Positions 55,983 through 64,000 of a stretch of 64,000 nt of DNA are shown here, one piece after another. Within the stretch, counting starts at the first letter, position 1. Every line of letters begins with the position of its first letter. The position numbers and the translations under genes were made by a program. The stretch covers positions 806,001-870,000 of the forward strand of contig JAYWVB010000006.1 in assembly GCA_039881045.1 (NCBI GenBank), given 5' to 3'. Below the pieces are notes generated by a model, which was not told where the DNA came from, searched no databases, and saw nothing but the letters and a program-made list of their open reading frames with translations. This DNA is from Chaetomium olivaceum. Taxonomy: Eukaryota > Ascomycota > Sordariomycetes > Sordariales > Chaetomiaceae.

Positions 55983-57797
55983 ATGGCTCGCAGCGGCGAT
56001 AACAATCCGCCTCTCGAGGCTGCCACCACGATGGACAGCACACACTCCGACCTCCCCGGCCGTACCTCTTCGGTCTCGGCCTCCCCCGCCGATGAGAAAT
56101 CAGCCGGTGTCCGCCGTGCTGAGGCTCTGGCTGCTGTCTTGACCACCACGGACCGTGTCTGCATCTTTCTGGGCGTCTTCCTCGTCGCCTTCGCCTACGG
56201 CCTTGACGGTACCGTCCGCTATGCCTACCAGCCCAAGGCCACCGCCTCATTTGAGCAGCACTCGCTGCTGGCTACCGTCAACGTTCTCCGGTCCGTCATC
56301 GCTGCTGCCGCCCAGCCCACCTCGGCCAAGATCGCCGACATCTTTGGTCGCGCCGAACTTGTCATGCTCTCCGTCTTCTTCTACGTCCTCGGCACCATCA
56401 TCGAAACGCTCTCCACCAACATCCCGACCTTTTCCGCCGGTGCCATCATCTACCAAATCGGCTACACCATGATCATGCTGCTCGTCGAGGTCATCGTCGC
56501 CGACATCACGTCGACGCGCGCCCGTCTCATCTTCAGCTACGTCCCGGCCATGCCCTTCCTCATCACCACATGGGTCAGCGGCAATGTCTCGCAGGCTGTC
56601 CTCGATGTCACCGACTGGCACTGGGGCATTGGCATGTGGTGCATTATCTACCCCGTGTGTGCCACGCCCCTAATTGTGAGCCTACTTCTGGTCGGCCGCC
56701 GTGCCCGCAAGCAGGGCGTCATGGAGAAGTACAGCGAGGCCGTCAAGAGCTTGCCCTGGGGACCTTTCCTCGTCGACCTCTTCTGGCGCCTGGACGTGAT
56801 TGGTGTGATCCTCCTCATCGCCGTTTTCGCCCTCATCCTCGTCCCCATGACCATTGCCGGGGGCTTTGAAGCCTCGTGGACGGCCCCACAGGTTCTCGGC
56901 CCGCTCATCGTCGGCGTCTGCACCATCCCCCTTTTCGTCTTCTGGCAGCTGCGCGCGCCGCACCCGCTTGTGCCCTTCTACCTGATCAAGGACCGCGCCG
57001 TGTGGGGTGCCCTCGGCATTGCCATGCTGCTCAACTGGGCCTGGTACATGCAGGGCGACTACCTGTTCACGGTCCTGCAGGTTGCCTTTGACTTTGACAC
57101 AATGACGGCCACACGCGTGTCATCTTTCTACAGCTTCTTCAGTGTCGTCTCTGGCTGCATCCTCGGTCTGGTGGTTTACAAAGTCCGCCGGCTCAAAGTG
57201 TTCATCGTCGCCGGTACCTGCCTCTTCATGGTCGCCTTCGGCCTGCTGATCCGCTACCGCGGCGACACCGACTCGTCCAGCCGGGCCGGTGTCATCGGCG
57301 CCCAGGTCGTCCTTGGTCTCGCCGGCGGTATGTTCCCCTACCCGGCGCAGGCGTCGCTGCAGGCCGCGCTGAAACACGAGCACCTCGCCGTCATGACCGG
57401 CCTGTACCTGGCCACCTACAACCTCGGCTCGGCCTTTGGCGGCGCCGTCTCGGGCGCCATCTGGACCCAGGTCCTGCCCGGCCAGCTGGACCAGCACCTC
57501 GCCAAGTTCAACAACGGGACGCTGCTCACTCTCGCTTATTCCAACCCCTTTGGCTTTGCGGTGGAGTACGCCGTCGGCACCGACGAGCGCCAGGCTGTCA
57601 TCGAGGCGTACAAGTACGCCCAGCGGCTGCTGACCATCACGGGCATCTGCTTGTGCGTGCCGCTGATCGCCTTTGCCGCCGCGCTGAGGAACCCCAAGTT
57701 GAACGACGAGCAGACCCTGGCCCAGGACACGCCGGCCGTGAGGGTTCCTGCCGTTGGGGAGGCGGAGAGACGTGGGGATACCAAGGAGATAGCGTGA
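55983..57797 (+). CDS. MFS siderophore-iron transporter (Arn/Sit/Mir family)
   Basis: Intronless from the ATG at 55983 (ACCATGG context): 604 residues. The upstream in-frame ATG at 55872 lies in untranslated-type sequence. About 14 membrane segments, starting ICIFLGVFLVAFAYGLDGTVRY. The YQPKATASF, LATVNVLRSVIAAAAQPTSAKIADIFGR and SVFFYVLGTIIETLS stretches are characteristic of fungal siderophore:H+ symporters. These import ferric hydroxamates across the plasma or vesicle membrane. The C-terminus has the long loop before the last helix (LPGQLDQHLAKFNNGTL) and a cytosolic tail. No NRPS or acyltransferase neighbours, so it is probably for uptake rather than part of a synthesis cluster. Two iron-GATA sites precede it. 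Confidence 0.92.
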   Translation: MARSGDNNPPLEAATTMDSTHSDLPGRTSSVSASPADEKSAGVRRAEALAAVLTTTDRVCIFLGVFLVAFAYGLDGTVRYAYQPKATASFEQHSLLATVNVLRSVIAAAAQPTSAKIADIFGRAELVMLSVFFYVLGTIIETLSTNIPTFSAGAIIYQIGYTMIMLLVEVIVADITSTRARLIFSYVPAMPFLITTWVSGNVSQAVLDVTDWHWGIGMWCIIYPVCATPLIVSLLLVGRRARKQGVMEKYSEAVKSLPWGPFLVDLFWRLDVIGVILLIAVFALILVPMTIAGGFEASWTAPQVLGPLIVGVCTIPLFVFWQLRAPHPLVPFYLIKDRAVWGALGIAMLLNWAWYMQGDYLFTVLQVAFDFDTMTATRVSSFYSFFSVVSGCILGLVVYKVRRLKVFIVAGTCLFMVAFGLLIRYRGDTDSSSRAGVIGAQVVLGLAGGMFPYPAQASLQAALKHEHLAVMTGLYLATYNLGSAFGGAVSGAIWTQVLPGQLDQHLAKFNNGTLLTLAYSNPFGFAVEYAVGTDERQAVIEAYKYAQRLLTITGICLCVPLIAFAAALRNPKLNDEQTLAQDTPAVRVPAVGEAERRGDTKEIA

Positions 57798-58312
57798 AGG
57801 AGATGGCGTGATTGATGATACCCAAAGAAATCTTGGTCTGTCCGGTCAGAGCAGGGGTAACTTATCTCTCGTCGAGAGCAATTTAATGTTAATGAATAAC
57901 CCCCCTACGGGGCGAGCCGTGCCTACCAAAACCAAAACTCTGCCATCGATGTGCTGGGGATAAATGACCGTCCAATATGTGGCCCCATCCGCCATGGTCC
58001 TTATGATGACAGCCCACGGACTTGCCCTCGCGGTAAGAGCCCCTGATGATTAATCACCAAATCACCAAGTGGTCTAGACACACCGAGCGGTATTGTTTTA
58101 TGAGCGAACGACTATTAATGCTTCTTGCCCCTCGAAATGACATGGTGATATCAGGACGGGGTCGTCAAGCGAAAGTTCACAATGCTGCTGATAGAAACAG
58201 TAGCCCTCGACTTGTGACACAGGAACCCCAATTCATCTTCCGAGACCGTGTAATGTACCCCATAGATAAAACAACAGAAAAAGAGGCATCCCTCGAGCAG
58301 GCCATTTCCCCC
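57798..58312. other. Intergenic, convergent ends
   Basis: Nothing recognised beyond AT-richer 3' flanks. Confidence 0.45.
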
Positions 58313-58660
58313 TCAAGGCGATCCACGATGCCCCCTCACCTGCACCCCCATCTCGACGCTATCATAAACCGCCTCGAGCGCTCTCGCCAACGGCACGAAC
58401 TCCCTCTCGCTGCGCGCCACGCCCTGCACGCACCCGGCAAACCGCCCCAAACGCCGCAGATCCCCCGGCGCAGTGACGGCGTCCGGCTCGCTCGCCAGGC
58501 CGCTCGCCAGGTGCGCGTACGCGACGTACGCGCGGTACGTCCCCAGCGCGCAGGACAGCGCCTCCGGCCCGGGCAGCCGCGCCACACGCACCATGTGATG
58601 CACAATGTCCACGACCTTGCGCGCCGTGCGCAGCGAGAGGCCGCTTGGCGCGATCGTATG

Positions 58661-58691
<31 letters not shown>

Positions 58692-60586
58692 TCGTCCAGC
58701 GGCGGCGGCGGCGGCGGCTGGCCTTCGCTTCCGTGCCGCCGCCTGGCCAAGGCCGCCGCCCGGAAAAGCATGAACAGGATGCAGGTGTGCCCGGACAGAG
58801 CGAGTTCGGATATGGTCCATTCGTTGAAGTCGTCGCGCTGGCGTGACCCGAGCCATTCCTCCTGCTCGTCGTTGTCAGGATATAGGCCGGCTTTGGTAGT
58901 AGCTAAGCTAAGCCAAGGGGGGGGGGGCGGTGTTGAACGACTTACGATTCTCCATTCCTCGAACACCTGTTCGACTTGCACGCACAGCGGCTGGATGGTG
59001 CTCAAGGCATCAGCACCGCCGTCGGCGTTGAGCTTCTCAAGAGCCTGAAAGAAGCCGATGAGGATGAGTGTGATCCGGCTCCTGGCGAGGAACACCATGG
59101 CGGGTGCGGCCTCGTCTCGGCCTGGTGCAGAGTCGAAAGCGAGCCACGGCAAATTGACGCGCCAGTTGTTCAGGTCAAACGGAAAAGCGGGCGGCTTGTT
59201 GTTGACGAGCCGGTGGAAGAGATCGATCTGGACGAGATTCCACATGTTCGCGCGGCCCTCGTCGCTCGTCGCCACGCCGCAAGCACCCAGGGCACTGTCT
59301 CCGTCAAGACTGTGTAGCTGCAGGCCCTGGGCATACGTGCAGGCCTGCTTGTGCATCTCCCAGCTGAGACCGTAATCGAGGTTCTCTGCCGCGGTTTGTG
59401 TCTAGAGATAGAGTGTGTCCGTTAGCCTATGCTCTTTCGTGCCTCATTTATTTTGTTTTCATTTTCTCTCCACGGGAGGCTGCGTTGTGGTTGGATCGGG
59501 ACGAACCATGAACATGGCGGCAATAAAGTCTGTGATGGAGCCGGTTGCCTCTCTTTGCCACACCGAAACGGCTCGAAGGCAGCATATTAAGATCTGCCGA
59601 GTGGTGTGCGGATCGGGGCCGGTGAACGAGTTGCTGCTTTCATCGAGTCGAAAACATCCTTGGCGCAGAATGCAATAGTAGATGACGAGGATGCAGGCAT
59701 CGACCTGGACGTGGTCCATGTCGATGAGGTCTGGCATCAAGTAGATGAGTTTCTCGTCAATGAGCTTCGGATCTTTCAGTGCCGGGAAGATCTTGGGACT
59801 CATTTTGGTGAAGTAGTCTATTCGGTATGAGTACCTCGTGTTTGTATCTGACGCATCGTAGGGTTCCATAAATTGGGGGGAGACGAACTCTTGACCCACG
59901 ACCTTGCCGTATCGGGCGCGATGTTGATCCCCGCGGTAACAAGCTCATTGGGACCGGTGATCCGCTTCTTCCTCAACCGTTGAACATCACTCATAGCGGC
60001 GCTAAGCATCGATGTAGCATTAAGCGACGAAGGAAGACAAGCACTTTGGGACTCCAGAGGCTCGACTGAGTTGGGAGTTCTAGCCCTTCCCGAAGACCTG
60101 CATGGCTGGCACTGGGGTGTTGCCAAAGCTGGACTGCAGGAGTGATTCGCTGTGGGCGTAGTTGAGTCTGGTGATGCCTCTAGCACCGAGGATTGCGCTT
60201 CGACGCGTTCGAGTCTTTCCAGAATTAGGGCGAGAGTACTGCTGTGATCTGGTCTGGGTCGAGTCTTGTTAGCACGGGTCATAGATATTAGAGGGATAGT
60301 TTTGGCCCGTCAGAACAGATCTTACACGGCTAGGGGGTTTCTTTCCCTCTTCCCCCTCGGGCGTCTCTCAGGATACACACAGCCCAGCCCACAGGAGGCG
60401 CATCGTTCGCAGCGCGGCAGCGAGCGGCTGCACCGCGTCTACTATGGTCAGAGAAGGCCGCGGAATGGCATGAGAAGCACGTACTTTGTTGCGCCGGCAG
60501 TTCGAACACTAATGTGCAATGCATCAGACGTCAATCAACACTCCTCTTTCCATGCTCTGTAGGTTCAAGGGGCCAGTTCTAGTCAT
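58313..60586 (-). CDS. Zn2Cys6 transcription factor with micro-exon; one frameshift
   Basis: The zinc cluster is spread over exons. A 24-nt exon (60485-60508) gives CSNCRRNK. Exon 60326-60438 continues TRCSRSLPRCERCASCGLGC and a basic linker. The first ATG is taken as 60586 but joining it needs a very short intron, so the start is tentative. From 60253 the frame runs through a coiled linker (LALILERLERVEAQ) to about 59930, where a CCCC (GGGG) run breaks it. One more G joins it to RARYGKVVGQEFVSPQF. That exon ends at 59507. The last part, 59401-58313, carries fungal_trans features (HKQACTYAQGLQLHSLD). It has a likely small intron after EEWRIV (11-C run) and a poly-Ser stretch. Targets unknown. 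Confidence 0.68.
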
Positions 60587-61382
60587 CGTGGTGTCCTTGA
60601 GACTGAGTTGAGACTGAGCTGGGACACTTGGAGCCCGAACGGCATTTCCACATACCGAAATCCGGCTTTTGGAGGCTGGCTCATCCATTGAAAATGTGCC
60701 CCTGATTTCGACCGCACTTTCGGAGTTTCGGACTGGGCGAGCGTTGGGGGGCGCAAGTCATATTTTGGAAGTCCCTGCTGCGTTGCGGTCTTAGTACTGT
60801 ACAGTATGTACAAATTGCCTTCTACTTAGTGGGTTCGTCGTCCTTGGCGCTGGGGAACGGAGGCGACATTCGCCTCGGCCAATTCAATGAGACCCACTCT
60901 TACCGCTGCGCACTTTCGCACTTTCGCTCGTTCGCACATCCGCACGTCCATCAAAGTCGGGTGTAAATCCGCTACGGCATCCCATTGGCATAGAATGATA
61001 GAAACCGTATCAACATTCAACAGGGCCTTCGTCTCCATGGACCCCATGCGCAGCCGCGCGGCCCGCGCAGCCCGCGCATTCCGCGGAATTTCCTGTAACG
61101 GCTAAACTTCAAAGGGGCACCACTGAACCCTAGCGTCGAATTTCGGTGGACTCCATCACAACTTCGGTCGCCGTCCTGGCACCAAATATGCATCTCCCGA
61201 GGTCTCAGGCGAGTCAAGCCATCCAGGGGTTATCAACAGGATGATGAGAGGCCCCGTTCTCGGCCACCGCACAATAACCATGCCTTTGGTCCATGAGACC
61301 ATGACTCCACCGGCGTATGCGGCTCTGTGCCCTTGGAAGTTGGCGTCCTAAGAGATGATAAACGGGACAACGCCCCCTTTCA
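60587..61382. other. Divergent promoter region
   Basis: Between the divergently transcribed regulator and ABC transporter. No gene seen. A GCGCGGCCCGCGCAGCCCGCGC repeat lies near 61053-61076. Confidence 0.5.
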
Positions 61383-64000
61383 TTGCCACTAAAGGTTCAG
61401 ATGGTGTGCATGATACTTCACTCCCTTCTTCCACCCTCCCACATTTCCTACCTGGCAACCTTGGCCAGCCGTCGCAATGCAAGCCCATATGAGCCTCCAC
61501 GGCCACGAACGCCCGGATCCCGAACCATCAAAAGACCACCCCTCCATGGTGGCACCGGAACTGGCTCTAATACCACTGTGGTCGAGGAATCCGTGAACGA
61601 GCAGATCAACGAGCTCGCCCAACGCATCACCTCTTCATCTCTTGCCCGAGGCAGCTCCGCCATTCTCCCAGAGCCCTCCGACAGTAGGCTGGATCCGAAA
61701 AGCCCGGACTTCGACTCCAAAACATGGACGAAGGTCTTCTACGACACGCAGATGCAAGCCCTTGGCGGCACGCCGCCGAACACGGCAGGATTGGCTTTCC
61801 GGAATCTCAACGTCTTCGGCAAGTCAGAGGTGTCCAACTACCAGAAGACCGTCGGAGGTCTCCTCTACGGCGCCATGGACCTTGCGGCCCGTCTCCTTGG
61901 ACAGAAGCAACCCCAGCGCGTGGGCATCTTGCAGGATCTTGAGGGCGTCTTGAACAGCGGCGAGATGCTCTGTGTTCTGGGCCCGCCCGGTTCCGGTTGC
62001 TCTACTCTCCTCAAGACGGTCGCTGGCGAGACGTTTGGTTTCCAAGTCGACAAGAACTGCATGCTGAACTACCAGGGGCTGACGGCGGAGGACATCCGTA
62101 CCAGTTACAGGGGCGAAGCCATCTACACGGCCGAGGTTGACCACCACTTCCCCAGGCTCACAGTTGGCGAAACGCTCTACTTTGCCGCGCGCGCCCGGTG
62201 TCCCAGACGCCTCATGCAGCACAAGCACGAGTACGCAGAGCATATCCGCGATGTCATCATGGCCATGCTCGGCATCGCCCACACCCAAGAATACACGGGT
62301 CGGAAACGACTACATCCGAGGCGTCAGTGGCGGCGAGCGCAAGCGCGTTAGCATTGCGGAAGCGGTTCTCAGCTACTCTCCGTGGCAGTGTTGGGATAAC
62401 AGCACCCGCGGCTTGGACTCAGCGAATGCCATCGAGTTCTGTCGGACTCTGCGGCTCCAGTCAGGGGTCTTCGGTAATACCGTTCTCGTGGCCATCTACC
62501 AGGCTCCACAGGAGGCATACAACGTGAGCTCATTCATCTCTTCCCAGCCCTCATCTCAAGCTAACAGCTGCGGCCAAATAGTTGTTTGACAAGGTCATCG
62601 TTCTCTATGAAGGCCGCCAGATCTTCTTTGGCAAGACGTCGGAGGCGAAGGCATATTTTGAGGGACTAGGCTTCCAGTGCCCCAAGCAGCAGACGACCCC
62701 CGACTTCTTGACATCCATGACAAGCCCGTCTGAGCGCGTCGTCCACCCTGAATGGAAGGGCAAGACACCGCCCCGGAGCCCCGACGAGTTTGCTCGGGCA
62801 TGGAAGGAAAGTGAGCACCGCAAGATCCTCATCAACGACATCGACGACTTCCAACGCCGGTTTCCAATAGCGGGTTTGCAATCAGAGCAGTTCCGCATCG
62901 CTCGGTCAGCGCAGAAATCCGGCTCACAGCGGATCGGGTCCCCCTACACACTGTCGTTCGCCGGCCAGTTGACCCTCAACCTTTGGAGGGCCTACAAGCT
63001 CTTGCTCAGCGACCCGTGGATGACCATCACCATGCTCTTGACCAACTTCTTCGAAGCAATCATCATCTCGAGTATCTTTTACAACATGCCTCCAGATACC
63101 TCGAGCATCGACAAGCGCAACCTTCTCATCTTCTTCACCGTGCTCATCAATGCGCTGGGCAGCATTCTCGAGGTCCTTACCCTCTACGACAAGCGAAAAA
63201 TCGTCGAGAAGCACCGGCGTTACGCTCTGTATCACCCCAGTATAGAGGCTGTCTCTTCTATGGTCATGGACCTCCCTTACAAGCTCGCCAACTCCGTCTG
63301 CGTCAATGTTACCTTGTACTTTATGTGCAATCTGCGACGAGAGCCTGGGCCCTTCTTCTTCTTTTTCCTTCTTACTACCGTCACCATCATCTCCATGTCG
63401 GCCATATTCCGCTTTCTCGCGTCCGTCACAAAGACTGTGTCACAGGCACTAGCACCCGCTGCGATCATGCTGCTCGAATCGTACTATACAGCGGCTTCGC
63501 CATTCCTCAGTCCTATCTCGACGACTGGATTGGCTGGCTACGCTGGATCAACCCTGTCTTCTATATCCAGGAGAGCCTTGCGCTCAACGAGTTCGTCGGC
63601 CGTCAATTCCCCTGCGCCAACTTCGTGCCGAGCGGGCCAGAGTACGCAGCCAACTCACTTCCCGTGTCCGCCAGGGTTTGTTCCGTGGAAGGGTCAATCA
63701 AAGAGGAACCCTTCGTTGATGGCGCTGAGCACCTTCACATCACGTACGGATTCGTCAACGCCCACCGCTGGCGGAACTTTGGCATTGTCGTTGCCCTCAC
63801 CGTCTTCTTCCTGATTTGCCACCTCGCGGCAACCGAGCTAATTAGTTCGGAACAGTCCAAGGGAGAGGTTCTCATCCTTCCGCGGAGAGCCCTCAAAAAG
63901 CAGAGCAAGCCCGGTCGTGACGAAGAGATGGCAGCAGCAGAACGTCGGTACATCTCCGATAAGGAGCATAGTCAGGACGGCGAGGTTCAGAACATTGCAA
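61383..64000 (+). pseudogene. PDR-type ABC transporter (ABCG full-size), frameshifted and 3'-partial
   Basis: Reverse-topology drug-efflux pump of the Pdr5/Cdr1 family. Visible: N-terminal EESVNEQINELAQRITSSS; Walker A with the family's GPPGSGCST; signature VSGGERKR; Walker B-type WDNSTRGLDSANA; an intron 62524-62581; then TMD1 (ISSIFYNMPPDTSSIDKR, LYDKRKIVEKHRRYALYHP) and the extracellular-loop end (HRWRNFGIVVALTVFFLI). One base is missing near 62297 just before VGNDYIRGVSGGE. The frame changes again near 63476, after AAIMLL, before VLYSGFAIPQSYLDDW. The second half lies outside the window. It could be a real pseudogene or a gene with two base errors. The start at 61383 is provisional. Confidence 0.8.

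Noticed and set aside
58669..58693. CTG-repeat near 58669-58693 as an independent microsatellite element
   Set aside because: It encodes the poly-Ser tract of the regulator on the minus strand; trivially explained as a coding repeat.
1..64000. CRISPR arrays, bacterial operons, riboswitches
   Set aside because: None seen. The sequence is eukaryotic with spliceosomal introns; the tandem arrays at 4298-4885 are coding repeats.
1..64000. Giant Starship-type mobile element
   Set aside because: An NLR and an iron-transport gene are typical cargo, but no tyrosine-recombinase captain or element boundary was seen.
54024..64000. Siderophore or other secondary-metabolite biosynthetic cluster
   Set aside because: No NRPS, PKS, hydroxylase or acyltransferase. 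A transporter, a regulator and an ABC pump alone are not enough.

Overview
The window is nuclear DNA of a filamentous ascomycete, most likely a Sordariomycete. Genes lie on both strands without operons. Coding regions are GC-rich, and introns are mostly 45-90 nt with GT..AG ends and CTAAC/CTGAC branch points. The gene content is typical of the group: Zn2Cys6 regulators, a NACHT/ankyrin NLR, a siderophore transporter, a PDR-type ABC transporter, SRPK-like and FHA kinases, and a PLAC8 protein. I reconstructed splice models by hand wherever exon phases closed. Where a model does not close I say so.

Layout. 0-7 kb: the 3' end of a GH81 endo-beta-1,3-glucanase with a fascin-like C-terminal domain, then a young Ty1/copia retrotransposon (898-7067; 216-bp LTRs, GCAGG target duplication) 97 bp past its stop. 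7-14 kb: a riboflavin-pathway-type deaminase, a cytochrome b561 membrane protein, an SRPK-like kinase, a broken glycosyltransferase-like gene and a four-exon cyclic phosphodiesterase. 15-24 kb is a graveyard: an unknown gene with an internal tandem duplication and a TAG, a broken FHA-kinase gene and a heavily mutated dipeptidyl peptidase III gene. 24-26.5 kb is gene-poor. 26.5-29.4 kb holds the most unusual gene, a four-exon model joining a LIM-protein-like N-terminus, an AreA/NIT2-type GATA finger and a fungal C2H2 domain in one 895-residue frame.

30-40 kb: TPR fragment, an acidic low-complexity gene, a strongly structured tRNA-like element with A box, B box and T-run terminator (32754-32994), PLAC8, an aminoglycoside-phosphotransferase-like protein and an F-box protein. 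40-48 kb: a Zn2Cys6 regulator with a 17-nt micro-exon, fumarylacetoacetase and an RNase H-fold protein lacking the catalytic Glu. 48-53 kb: an intact 1428-residue NLR (alpha/beta hydrolase, NACHT, ankyrin). 54-64 kb: an unknown protein, a siderophore transporter preceded by two ATCTGATAA-type sites, a second Zn2Cys6 regulator and a frameshifted PDR ABC transporter running off the window.

The genes do not form one pathway. A recurrent feature is single-base indels, often in G, C or T runs, that break otherwise well-conserved reading frames. Some of these are probably sequencing or assembly errors. The DPP III gene, however, carries too many lesions of different kinds for that explanation.
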